DNA of 64,000 nt from Cryptomeria japonica (Eukaryota; Streptophyta; Pinopsida; Cupressales; Cupressaceae), in assembly GCF_030272615.1 (NCBI RefSeq), contig NC_081406.1, forward strand, positions 476,064,900 through 476,128,899, written 5' to 3'. Numbering within the stretch: the stretch's first letter is position 1; each line of letters opens with the position of its first letter. The position numbers and the translations under genes are program-made. Below, one piece after another: positions 21,620-33,508 of the stretch. Below the pieces are notes generated by a model, which had not been told where the DNA came from, did no database searches, and saw only the letters and a program-made list of their open reading frames with translations.

Positions 21620-24600
21620 GAGGGCATATATGCAACCTCCTAGTTGCATTTTCGACTATCAATTATCAATATGGGATTGTTGCATACTCATGTTTAATCC
21701 CTATTTTGTCTATCATTTATGGGATTATTTCTTCCTCGTCCTTAATCCTCATTTCATTTATCAACATGGGATTTTTGCATCCTCATTTTGTTCATCATTT
21801 GTCTTATACAAGTTGTTCATTCTTGAAACTAGACAAAACAAAGTCTTACATGAGATGCTTCATGCTCGAAACCAGACAACATATGCAACAAGATGAATGG
21901 AACTAGAAAAAAATGATTAGACTATTTTGACCCTCCTTCCCAACATGGATCACCTAACTTGATGCAAATTTCTATCCCATGTAATTCATGTTCCTTCTTT
22001 CTCTCCCATGAACCCATAGCATAATACACACTTTGCTAGTGTTGGATCATGGTTTCTTGTGCTTTCAATTGGTGTACGTCTTTGTTCTTTCTATAAGTCC
22101 AAATATTCTCTTGCAATAACATGTTAGGAATGATATAATTTTTTGATAAATTTTGATTATTGAGGTCTCTTCAACTACTTGACTTGGAGCTTTGTGTTTT
22201 AGTACTAACTTTGTTTTCTCTTGATTATACTTGAAGGTTACTTGCATGGATTGATAGGATCCTATGCTTGGGGGCTTGATCATCCCTTAGTATTATCCTA
22301 TTCCTAGTTTTTCTTGCTCTTATATTCTATATCTATTCATTTCTACTTTACTAATAGTATGATCGTAAGATCATACTCTGCTAAAGTGGGGGCTAAATGT
22401 AGCATCGTAAATTGTACACCCCAAATTAGGGTTGTCCAATTTCACACTTAGGTTGGTACCCACCTTAGTGTGTTACATTGCATTTTTCATTTTAAAGGTT
22501 CCTTTAAGCATTTAATTATTAATTTAATTAAATCTAAGGTCCTTTGTCACCAATTCACATATCATAAAATTGGGCCCTTAACCCTAGGTGCACCCCTTTT
22601 TGATTTATTTTAATTAATTCTAATAATGTCCTAATTTTAATCTTCAAGGAACATTTTGCATATATAAACACCTTGGATTGACCTACCATGTTGGATTTGA
22701 CTTTATAATCACGATATCTTGTATCCCTATAAATTTGGAAAAAAGTTGGTTGGGCTGGTATGACCACCATACCGGTCCTGACTTTTTCTCCTTGAATTTT
22801 GAGATCTTAATTTGGTGGTATTATAATGTTCAAATCTCACTTTGTGTGAAAATATATCAAATATAAGTCAGCCTAAAAGTGATTTTAATTATGAAATCCC
22901 TATATAAGGTGTCCCTCTCAATTCATTTTCATAATAATCTAATCATATGCAAACATTATCATCAATTCAAGAGCATATTTGATTCAAGGAGCAACAAACT
23001 ACATCAAGGCATCTTCAGTTTATGTTTTATCTATGGTTTCATGATGGATTTTATGTGATTTATCATGTTTTTGCACCAACACATGAAGGACTTATCCTAA
23101 GAGAATTGCATCACCTATTGAAGGTATAATCATCTACATTCAAGAAATTCAACCTTTCCCTCAAAAGGCAAGATTTTCCATTTCAGTTGAAGCTTAATTT
23201 CTATTTCAATTAGGGTTAATTCCAAACCTGGTGTTTGACATAAGGCAAACCCCTAACCATAACCCCCCTTTATTTCCTTCTTGTGCACAATTATAGGTAC
23301 CCAGTGGAGCTAGGAAGATAAAAACAACTTCAAGACCTAGAGATAGAGCATCCAACCAAAATTCAATAAAAACTGAAGGAACACAATGGACTACTAAGAA
23401 GGGGGTGAATCAATGGTAATAAAAAAACTTTAACTTTCTAAATGATCTAAGCTTTAATAATAATAATCATAAAAATATGAGTAGAGATGTTAAACACAAT
23501 TTGAAACACACACACACACACAAGGAAAACTCATAACACCAGATATACAAGGAAAACCCAATGTGGGAAAAACCTCAGTGAGAAATGTTGTTGGAGTCTA
23601 CTGCTCCAATCAGGCCTCACAAGTAAATCTGATTACAATGTTTAGGGCACCAACCCAAGGAGCACCAAATGCTAAAGTTTATGAGCACCAACTCAAAGGA
23701 GCACCAACCCCTAGCTTTATGGGCATCAACCCAAAGGCGAACCTACCCCTTCTCTGAGCACCCACTCAGAGATTTACAATTAACACATATTAAAAACAAA
23801 TAAAACACCTTGTTACAAATGAGTTTTGTAACACCTTACAAATGTTCTTCTCTTGAGAATGATTTAACTCTCTTCTACTCTCTGATCTTTAGGCCTCAAT
23901 CTCAACACTTTGCCTTCTTATCTCTGCAACCTGCTCTCTATTCTCTGCTTTGATCTCTCCACCTTCTCTACCTCTCATAGTGTATATAATCCATTGTGTT
24001 ATTTTCCTCAGCTCTTCACTTTCTAATTGCAAGTCTCTGCTCTTCAAGGTTACATTCTTCTATCTTTTCTTGTGTTTTCAGCTCTCACTTATCTCCCCTT
24101 TACCATCAGATCATTCTGCATGCTATCCTTTTCTGTAGTGTAATGTCTACCCTAGCATCGTGTTATTGACACCTGCATGGGATACTTATTTGTGACCCTC
24201 TTCTCTCTATTTTCTACATTCAGAAGCAATCAACTCTCCATCAATCATTTTAGTTAGTTGGCATACCCTCTTTTATATTTTGTTCAATCACCTCCATGAG
24301 GTCGGTTGGATCATAACTCATCACACATCAGACAAAATTTGTTTGCATCATTATCAGCAACATGATTCACACAATTTTCTAAGCAGTCATAGAATCATTC
24401 ATATGATTGGTATACCCTATGATCTTATCGTCTTGGCATAGGAAATATGCCACCTTCTGTATCTATCAACCAACTGGCAATCTAGAATAACTTGTTCAAG
24501 TTTGCAGACCATTTGTTTGACACACCAAAAAGTGTTCTTCAATTTCTTTGAATTTGGACCATTTATCTCTGCTCTTGATTCAAGGATATCTTCTTGAGTT

Positions 24601-24859
24601 TCTAAGAGATCATATCTTCCCATTGATTGGATTTTGTATCTTGAATCAACTACCTATAATAAATATGTCTCCTTTGTTCTCTATACTTATTCTTCTATAT
24701 TTAGTAAACTCAATATGTCTAACAGATCTAATTTTCTCTCTATCAATCATCTCAAGCCATACAACCATCTATAACTGATTTTCTATTAATGAAATCTCCA
24801 TCATTGCCAACTTCTGTGTATCCAAATTCCTCCCTGACCACCAAAAAACCACATGTCAT

Positions 24860-25370
24860 CACATTCAACATCCAGGTTACTCGGTCAAGTCTGGTTAACC
24901 ATCATGAGACCCATTGAGTTTATCGACTTGCAAACGTGGCTGCAAAGTTGGTCACAACCTTCAATCTTGTCAGAAAAAATAACTATTCATATTCTCTACA
25001 AGTGTCCTCTGATTCCCTTCATGCAGGCCACGTCATTGGGTCAAGATCGACAATGCCCATATGGACTATCTTCCCTATCAGCATACAAATGTGTCATCAA
25101 ACTGTTCACATTAGACATCTAGTCTACACAGTCAGCTTCGGTCAACAATAGTCAACTTGCCACATGGACCTCTGTATCTATCAAGCTACCAACATGTCAT
25201 CAAAAGTCTTCTAGTCAACCATCTGTGTGGCTAAAATCATCTCATTCAGCATCCAAGTCACTTGGTCAAACTTGGTCAACATCCATGTGGACCATCAAGT
25301 CTATTGGTAGACACCCATGTCATCAAAATTCTCTCAACTAGTCACATCGACCTAAAATTTTACTATCACG
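24860..25370 (-). promoter_or_regulatory. TTGAC (W-box-like) array in LTR B
   Basis: On the minus strand at least seven TTGAC cores occur (plus-strand GTCAA near 24888, 25039, 25139, 25150, 25212, 25262 and 25272), several as GTTGACCAAG, within diverged 70-100-base units that also share CCATGTGGACC and TGTCATCAAAA. TTGAC(C/T) is the known WRKY-factor core. Binding is inference. Confidence 0.5.
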
Positions 25371-25429
25371 GGATAGTGGATTGCTCACAATCTTCATCTT
25401 TCCTTATCCTTCAGTGTCAATTTAATGTC

Positions 25430-26345
25430 CATTCAACTTGTGCGAGATAAGCTCTTACATGTCCTCAAGAAGCCTCTCTTCACATTTGTTAGCTAGCACG
25501 ACACATCACATGACCTCTTAACCCATGCAGGATAAGAGACTTCTTTTCTTCTTGTGGTGTGCCTTTACTTCTGGTAGCCCGCACGACTCCTTCTGTAGCT
25601 TCTTAACCTATGCAGGATAAGGGGATTGACAATATTCCCTTTAGTTCCTTATCCTGCATGACCATCGCTCTCCAAGATTACATTGTACGGGATAACAAGA
25701 GAAAATTTAGTAACTTGCCCCACATGACCATCATTGGTCATTTTTGACAATGTGGGATAATGGAATACATCTAAATTCTTATCCCACACAACCTTTTCTT
25801 TCTGACTTTCTATGATACAGGATAACTGGGTTCCAATTAGTCATTGCATATTTGTTACCCTGCAGAGTCTTTTGGCTTTCAATCAACACAATGCAGCATA
25901 GTGTGTAACACTATTTGCTCTGCTTAATCCTTATCTTGCGTGGTTACCCATCTTCAACAACACATACTATGGGATAACTAAGTAGCATATCCTACATGTT
26001 ATGTGTATCACCCACCATAGTTAGTGTTATCCCACAAGGTCAACCTGCATCCATCCTTCATAGCACGGGATAGCTAGAGTCACATAACCTTCGTGTTATT
26101 TACATCTTCTGTCATAAGACCAACATGAATAACCTGTCATGTTATTGACAACTTTAGTCATATAACCATCATGTTATTGACAACTCCTATCACATAACCT
26201 GCATGTTATTGACATCTTCGATCACCTTCTACAGTTTCATAGAATGCGATAACCTGCAGGTTATTGACATCTACGACTGATACTTTTTGTAACCGCATGC
26301 AACCCATACAATGATAACCTGTGTTTTATACACAACTGCAACTTT
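25430..26345 (-). promoter_or_regulatory. GGATAA / TTATCC array in LTR B
   Basis: At least ten copies of GGATAA, GGGATAA or the complements TTATCC and TTATCCCAC occur in both orientations, often as GCAGGATAAG. They grade rightward into AACCTGCATGTTATTGACA units and a perfect 16-bp palindrome ATAACCTGCAGGTTAT (26249-26264). GGATAA contains the I-box/MYB-like GATAA core. I see no coding sequence here. Confidence 0.6.
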
Positions 26346-26749
26346 AATTTTGTTGATTCAAGCAAGCTTTCTCAATGCCTCCACCACATCACTAACCTTT
26401 GTCATCTTCATCGAAATGTTTATCCTAATAGCATATTTTGTGCTTTCCTCTTGTATAACCTTGTGCATATAACACAGTGTGTTATATGATTTTGCAACAA
26501 CACTTATGCTCTTGGTCAAACCTATTTGATCCATGCTATCATAGCTCTATGGCTTGGTCCTTTAATTACCTACAAGTGCAATAACTGACTTCATGCAATC
26601 TCCATGCATAATCATACATCCTGCACAATTCTACCATCCTGATGCAACACCATATCAACTAATCCGATCTTCCTTTAAGACCTCATCATCCTGCATCGTT
26701 GTACTTAACTAACCTGTCATCTTGCATGCCTTTGCATTTTGATCCATTA

Positions 26750-28906
26750 TGTTGGATATTATTGCTGCTAGGATATGTTGTTATCAATGATGTCAATATA
26801 TTCTTGTGTTCTAGTGTTGTAGAGAGTTGTTTGGTGTTCCGATGTTTGCATTGAGTTGATATGGCTGGTTTATTTGTTTAGGATGTTTTAAGACTCCATT
26901 CCTTATTGGTTTCAGTGATCCAAAATTTTATTTTATCATATCATTTGATATGGTTTGAAGTTTCATCTTTTTGTTCAATTGTTGGTAGAGTTTGGTATTT
27001 GATCCATTGTGCTCCGGTATGATCATATCTTTGGTTCTGGATTTGGGAAAGTGTTTTGGATACTCATGTGTATCTTTTTTTCAGATGGTTCATGATTTGG
27101 TGCTCCACAAGTTACCTTTCTAGTCCAAATTTCTACTGATAAGTGTTCTTGAGTATTAGCATGTTGATCAATGAAGATTTGAATAAATGGTGTTGGTGCA
27201 ACTATTGGGGATGGTTCTTATATGCTTATTGGTGTTTCCTGATCATGTCCCATTTATTTTGGTGGTTTACATTGATCCTTGTGCGCAATATTGGTGTTTT
27301 TGTTGATCTGGTGATATTCTTCGTGTTATGCGATATTTTTGGTGGTGTAACATGTTGTTGTTGATCTTGGTGAGGTTTCCGGTGGTGGTGCGCATTTGAG
27401 AATTTGATTTAGGTCTATGCTATGTAATCTATGGAATGATATTGGTTTGCTAGTTTATACATTTATCATGTGATGTAATTTTGTAATTAAGGGTTGAGGG
27501 TTTGGCCGACCTTGTAGTCAAAGTTGATGAATTGTATAAATAGGTGTTAGAGTCATGTAATTTAGGTGTCAATGTGGTGTTTGCATTATTAGAGAGTTGT
27601 GTATGTGTGCATAAGAGAATTTATCCTTTGGTATGGTGTATTGAGCAGAGATTATTGTAGAGCAGACAAATGAGCTTAACCGGAACTGTCATCAAGCATA
27701 AGCAAGTGTTATTTTTGCAGTTCAAATAATCTGGATTGTAGTCCGCTCATTATTGTAAGGTTGTGAACCTTCCCTGAGGGTTGGAGCCTTCTAGGTTATT
27801 ATATCTTAAGTAGTAATCTCTAGGTAGTGTCCCTAAATGCATGTGCATTCCTCATTGTAATATTTACACATGCGACTTGATGCAGGAGCATCCCCGGTTC
27901 ATAGCAATCTTGCATCAATTAAAAACATTTTGTTTTTGTTTTGCTTTCTATTTGCAGTTTTAGATTTTCTTTCTATGTGTCCCGGTTTTGGCTCACCAGA
28001 TCCTATGGAGTTGGGTTCTACTTGAAGAGTATGTTGATCATCTTTCTTAGTTCAAGACCGCATCATATTTGGATAATTTTTTGACAAGTTATCGCTATCG
28101 GTTTCCTTGATAGTTTCATGTTACTGGTTGACAATTCTTGTTACTAGTTGCCTAGACCTATTTTGGTGATCTACCAAAACCCCTTATGAAGCTTGCGGAG
28201 CATTGGTCATTGATTCTGATTTTCCTTGGTGTGTGGCTGACCTTTTCCCGCAATTTACACTTCATCCTTTGGATTTTCCGGAGGAATCTCTTGGCGAAGG
28301 CCGACCTTATTAATTTTTACGTTAGGTCTTGTTCTTTGGGTTTTGATCCCTTTTGGGCCGACTGGATCATTTGGATCACATATATAATTATAATTTTGCA
28401 TTAGAATGTAATCAATCAAAGAATCAAGTAGCGAGATTGTGCATAGAAGATAGATTTTAAGATTTAAGGTCCCGGTTGTGACCTATTTTGTATGTTCGAC
28501 CAGGCCTGTGAGTCGGTTTTGTTTTAACCCGGTTGTTACTGGTCGGTTGTAATAATTTTTCATGAAATAAAACAATCTGTTCTACATTGCCTCCATCATA
28601 TCTTTGTGTTTTGGTTATGTTACTCTTGCTGACTGGTCCGGATTGATCTCTTTGAGGTCCCTTCTCACCGGTGACTTCTTCACTAATGTAGAGTATCATG
28701 TTATTGTGGGTAGGTTCCCTTTGTGGTTTTTCCCTTAACCAACTTTTCTACATCAAAACCTTGGTGTTATGTGTGTTGCTATTATTGTGTTTATCTTTAT
28801 CCTTGTTGTAGTAGATTGAAATATGAGATTGTGCTTAATTGGTTTAATCTGGTGAAAACTGATTCACCCCCCTCCTCTCAGTTTTCCTTCATTATTGTTA
28901 CCAACA
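26750..28906 (+). repeat. Copia1 5' LTR (2157 bp, carries an 813-bp extra segment)
   Basis: It starts TGTTGGATATT and ends TTACCAACA. It aligns with the 1302-bp 3' LTR except for 27872-28684. Its end contains the stem-loop GAAAACTGA (28854-28862) / TCAGTTTTC (28878-28886) around a C-rich loop. Confidence 0.9.
27872..28684 (+). other. Extra segment in Copia1 5' LTR
   Basis: The segment is absent from the Copia1 3' LTR and from the same-family LTRs of Copia4 and E. It begins TGCGACTTGATGC, ends near GACTTCTTCA, and holds AATAAAACAATC near its right side. A 72-codon open frame (28186-28404) has no domain. It may be a small nested solo LTR or other insertion; no clear target duplication was found. 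Confidence 0.65.
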
Positions 28907-28908
28907 AT

Positions 28909-28920
28909 TGGTATTAGAGC
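28909..28920 (+). other. Copia1 PBS (initiator tRNA-Met type)
   Basis: TGGTATTAGAGC follows the LTR after two bases. The plant iMet PBS is TGGTATCAGAGC, so this copy has one C-to-T change. Copia2, Copia4, C and G share the type. Confidence 0.9.
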
Positions 28921-28962
28921 GAGATCCTTTGAAAGAAGCTTAGCCGCTTGAGGAGATTCGAG

Positions 28963-29990
28963 ATGGTAGCTTGTGTGTTTAAGAAGGAGAGTTTGAGATT
29001 TGATGGAAGCAATTATACTATTTGGAATGACTAGATGGAAGTTCATTTGAAGTGTCTTGGAGATGAGTATTGGAAGATTACAAAGAATGTCTACAATGTT
29101 CCTCATAATGGATCAGTTACTACTATTGAGATCAAGGATGTTGAACATAACATATGAGCTAAGGAAACATATTTGATTGCCATGACTGATTCAGAGATGA
29201 CAAATGTGATGGGCTTGAAGACTGCACATGAGATCTGGAAGAAGCTAGAGACCTTGTATGAAGGAGATGTGCAAGTTAAAGTTGCTAATTTGTAGAGTTT
29301 GAAAGGGAAATGTGAAGTATTGAAGATGGGAGAAGATGAAAACATAACATCCTTTATGGATAAGGTGAATGAGCATGTCATGAACACCAGATGTGTCAGT
29401 GGAACTCTTGAAGAAGATGAGATTGTTACTAAGGTGCTGAGATCATTGCCTCCTTCTTGAAAGCATAAAGTAGCTGTTATTAATGAAATCTGGAGTGTGA
29501 CCACAGTGACTAGAGATATTTTGGTTGGAAGGCTTGTTGCATTTGAGTTGAGCAAATTTAGAGAATCACATAGAAAGTCTGAGACTGCATTCAAAGCCTT
29601 TGTATCCGAGAAGTAGAAGTATGATCCAGGAGAAAGTTCATGTTGGGTATCAAGATATGAAAGAGAAAAGAGAGAGATGGAAGAGAAAGAAAGAGAATTG
29701 GATGAACTTGAAGCCCTTATTGCTCAGAGATTGCTTAAGGGATCCCGTAAGTATGATGGAAAGTTACCTTTGAAATGTTTCTCTTGTAATAAGATATGAC
29801 ATTTTGCTTCTAGGTGCCCTAAGAGAATGTCTAGATATGATAAGCATGATAAATTTGAAAAGAATGATAGATCTGATAAGTATGATAGATATGAGAAGTA
29901 TGATAAGAATAATAAGCCCTATAAGCCCTACCAGAAGTTCAAAAATTAGAAGAGATGTTATTATGTTGTCGATGAAGGTGTAACAGATGA
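28963..29990 (+). pseudogene. Copia1 gag
   Basis: The ATG at 28963 starts LRFDGSNYTIWND-stop-MEVH, the Copia gag N-terminus. Blocks like YEGDVQVK and MGEDENITSFMDKVNEHV follow, then KVLRSLPPS. A Lys/Glu-rich coiled segment (KREMEEKERELDELEAL) precedes a zinc knuckle CFSCNKI-stop-HFASRC (about 29777-29820), followed by a KYDRYEKYDK repeat tail. Stops at about 29032 (CAG to TAG), 29155, 29296, 29458 and 29797 occur; the last fits GGA to TGA. It would package the RNA. Confidence 0.87.
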
Positions 29991-31398
29991 AGAATAAAAA
30001 AATTGGAATTTAAAAGATGAGTTTGTATTTATTGCTATCAAGGAAGATGATCCAGTACTAGTGAATCCTAAAAGATACATTGTTGAGGAGAAAGCTTCAA
30101 CTGCTAAGATTGAAGAGAAAGATGAATGGGTGATTGACAATGGTTGTTCACATCATATGATAGGTGATAAAAGAAAATTTATGAGTATAGAAAGATATGA
30201 TGGTGGAATAGTGAGATTTGGAGATGATAAAGCTTGTGTGATTCATGGTAGAGGTTATATACCTTTTAATGGTAAGCATAATACTGATGATGTCTTGTAT
30301 GTTGAAGGTTTGAAGGATAATATTTTGAGTGTTGAATAAATGTTTGACAAGGGATATGATTTGCAATTCAATAATGGTAAATGCAAACTCCTAAATGCCT
30401 CAAGTGTAGAGATTGCATTAGGGACTAATACTAAAGGTAGTATCTTTCACTTGAATGCTGGTGACAGAAGTTGCTTGATTGCGCAGATAGATGAAAGTTG
30501 GTTGTGGCATAGGAGAATTTCAAATGCTAATTTTTATTTCATGATAGGGATAAGTTCTACTCAAGCTATTAGAGATTTTCCTAAGATTGTGAAGCCTGCT
30601 AAACTGGTATGTAAGGAATGTCAGATGGGGAAGCAAACAAGAAATTCATTTAAGAGTAAGTTTTATTAATCTAATGGATTATTAGATCTTGTGCATACTG
30701 ACTTATGCGGTCCTACAAGAGTGAGAAGCATGCAGGGTGACATATATTTAATGTTGTCGATTGATGATTATTTTAGGATGATGTGGGTTACCTTTCTAAG
30801 GGAGAAATTATAAGCATTGGAGAAATTAAAGATATTCAAAGTCAAAGTGGAAATTGAAATAAGGTTGAAGTTGAATTGTTTGAGATTTGAAAGAGGAGCA
30901 TAATTTACATCAAGACAATTTGATACATTCAGTGAGAGGAATGAAATTAGAAGACAATCATCTACTCCTAGATCCCCTCAACATAATGGAGTTGTTAAAG
31001 GGAAGAACATAACCATTTTGGATTTTGCCTAGACTATGTTGATTGAAGGAAATGTTGCACAAACCTTTCGGAGAGAAGTTGTTAGCACTGTTATTTACAC
31101 ATTCAACCAGGTGCATATTAAAGGTGATTTTGGTAAGACTCCTTATGAGTTATGGTTTGGTCATGTTCCTACAGTTAGATATTTAAGAGTTTTGGGGAGT
31201 ATGTGTTATATCAAAAGAGACGAGGATATAGGAAAGTTTGATGCAAGATGCGATGAAGGAATCTTCTTGAGATATTCTACTAAGAGTAAGGCCTACCGAT
31301 GTTACAATAAGAGACTACAGAAGATAGTGGAGAGTAAAAATGTGAAGGTGGATGAATGTCTTGGAAAGCATATCAGAGCATGCGGTTATGATTTTTGA
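29991..31398 (+). pseudogene. Copia1 protease and integrase
   Basis: The protease motif reads WVIDNGCSHHMIGDK (about 30130-30170). The usual D-S-G is D-N-G, a changed active-site loop. Integrase follows with WLWHRRIS, LVCKECQMGKQT and LVHTDLCGP (first catalytic Asp), then LRFERGA-stop-F where LRSDxGGEF is usual, so the second Asp is Glu. NGVVKGKN stands where NGVVERKN is usual, so the catalytic Glu is lost. YELWFGHVPTVRYLRV and YNKRLQKIVES close the domain. A one-base insertion in a T run near 31395 ends the frame. Confidence 0.88.
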
Positions 31399-33179
31399 TG
31401 ATGAGGATGTTGTTCCTAAGCCTGTGTAGATTGAGATCTTGAAGCAGAATTATCTGGTGGAGACAGTCAATCTAAATATTGCTTTTGCTGATGAAGAAGT
31501 GCAAGAGCTTGAGGATCAGAATAATTAAAAGACTCCAAGGTATGTAAGATTGAATCATGCAGAAAATTAGATTATTGGTGATAAGAATAAAGGTGCGATG
31601 ACTAGGAGAAGGATTGTTGCTGAAGAGATATGCCTGATTTCAAAGATTGAGCCTAAAGATGTTGCAGAAGCATGTAAATATGAGAATTAGATAAAAGCAA
31701 TGGAAGAAGAGTTGAATCAGATTGAGAAGAATAATACTTGGGAGCTTGTTCTAAGACCTAAAGACAAGAATGTAATTGGCACTAAGTGGGTGCTTCGAAA
31801 TAAACTGAATGAAGTTGGTGAAGTGGTCAGAAAAAAAGAAAGATTGGTATGTAAAGGGTGTTCTCAAATGGAAGGAATTGATTATGAGGATAATTTTTCT
31901 CCGATCGCTATAATTGAAGCCATTACATTGTTGCTTGCATATGCTGCTTAAAAATTTCAAGGTATATCAGATGGATGTCAAGTCAACCTTTTTGAATGGA
32001 CATTTGGAAGGAGAAGTGTACATTGAGCAACCAGATGGATTTTCTTTATCAGATGAAGAAGATATGGTATGCAAATTGAAGAAAGCATTGTATGGACTTA
32101 AGCAAGCCCCTAGAGCCTAGTATGCTAGAATGGATAAGTATTTGTTGAAGTTGGGTTTCTGTAAAGGTACTGCTAACAGTAATTTATACTTTAAGGTTGA
32201 GAATGATAACATTTTGATTGAAGTCTTTGTTGATGATATCATTTTTGGAGGAGATGATGATTTGAGTATGAAGTTTGGTGATGATATGCAAAAAGAATTT
32301 GAGATGTCTATGGTTGGTGAAATGAAATTCTTCTTAGGATTGAAGATTACTTAGACCGATAAACGTATTTTCATTTCTCAATCTAAGTATGTGAAGGAAT
32401 TGTCTAAGAAGTTTAGGTTAGCTGATTCTAAACCTATTGGATCTCCTATGGTGACTGGATGCAAGCTGTCTAAGAATGATGAATCTCAAAAATTTAATCT
32501 GACCTTGTATAGATCTATGGTTGGTGGATTGTTGCACTTAACTCAGACTAGACCATATATTATGCATGTTGTTTATCTTTGTGCTAGATTTCAATTTGAT
32601 CCTAAAGAGACTCATGTTATTGTTGTGAAGAGGATGTTTTGATGTTTGAAGGGAACTATTGACTATGGTTTGTGGTATCCGAAAAGTGATGATTTCCTGT
32701 TATGTGCTTGTACTGATGCTAATTGGGCAGGTGATGTTGATGACCGGAAGAGCATTACTGGTGGAGCTTTCTTTTTGGGAAATAAGTTGTTTTCATGGTC
32801 CAATAAGAAGCAAGATGTTGTATCTCTATCTACTATTGAAGCTAAATTCCTTGTTGCTGCTAGCAACTGTACTCAGGTTGTTTGGATGAAGCATATGTTG
32901 AAGGATATTAGAGTGATTTATGATGAGCCTACTATTATTTATTGTGATAATTCAAGTACTATCAATATTTCCAATAATCCGGTACTGCATTCTAAAACAA
33001 GGAATGTATCAATAAAGTATCATTTCTTGAGGGAGAAGGTCAGTAATGAAGAAGTTAGATTGGAATATGTATCTACAAAGATTTACATTGCAGATATTTT
33101 CACTAAACCTTTTCCTTCACATACATATGTCTATTTGAGAGAAAAGTTAGGGGTCTCTACCCCTCCTCATGAAAACTAG
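31399..33179 (+). pseudogene. Copia1 RT and RNase H
   Basis: After a frameshifted linker ([13 protein letters not shown]-stop-IIGDKN) the RT reads NTWELVLRPKDKNVIGTKW, then a frame change near 31950, [29 protein letters not shown]-stop-YARM (TGG to TAG) and the catalytic FVDDIIFGG. FFLGLKIT-stop-TDK (CAG to TAG) follows. RNase H reads CTDANWAGDVDDRKS, SLSTIEAKF and IIYCDNSS, ending DIFTKPFPSHTY and LGVSTPP. RT and RNase H residues are mostly kept. The stops and frameshift kill it. Confidence 0.9.
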
Positions 33180-33508
33180 ATGCATGGAGTTGCATCAATC
33201 TAGTGATTTTTTAGATCCTGATCTCTTTATCTGGATTGATGAGTTGGTGCTACTACTAAGCCAAAGTAGTCAGTATGTGAAATTGATTATCAGTGGTGAA
33301 TTATTGGGGGAGAGAAGCATGATATGTATTCTATCTTTGGCATTACTATCAAATGGGGAGAGAGGCATGTGAAAAACTACTTTATCTATGGAGCTTTGTG
33401 TGCATGATCTTAGGCGGAGTTTTGTTGCATATTGTTTATGTTGATTCATTCCTTTGCATTGATTGTTTTTAACATTCATATGTTGCCATCAATGCCAAAC
33501 GAGGAGAT
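33180..33508 (+). other. Copia1 3' polypurine array
   Basis: The non-coding stretch between the RNase H stop and the 3' LTR contains repeated purine blocks: GGGGGAGAGAAG (33304), AATGGGGAGAGAGG (33353) and CAAACGAGGAGAT, which touches the LTR and is probably the plus-strand primer. GTTGCCATCAATGCC precedes the last one. Confidence 0.75.

Noticed and set aside
21630-21906. Two overlapping small frames after the element A hairpin
   Set aside because: No domain, no gag or pol similarity, AT-driven open frames in a non-coding interior.
23500-23525. CA dinucleotide run
   Set aside because: A short microsatellite of about seven units; ordinary.
28186-28404. 72-codon frame with apparent membrane segments
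   Set aside because: It sits in the extra segment of the Copia1 5' LTR; no start context, no homologous frame in other LTRs.
29103-29594. 163-codon open frame on the minus strand
   Set aside because: It is antisense to Copia1 gag and has no domain; a frame shadow.
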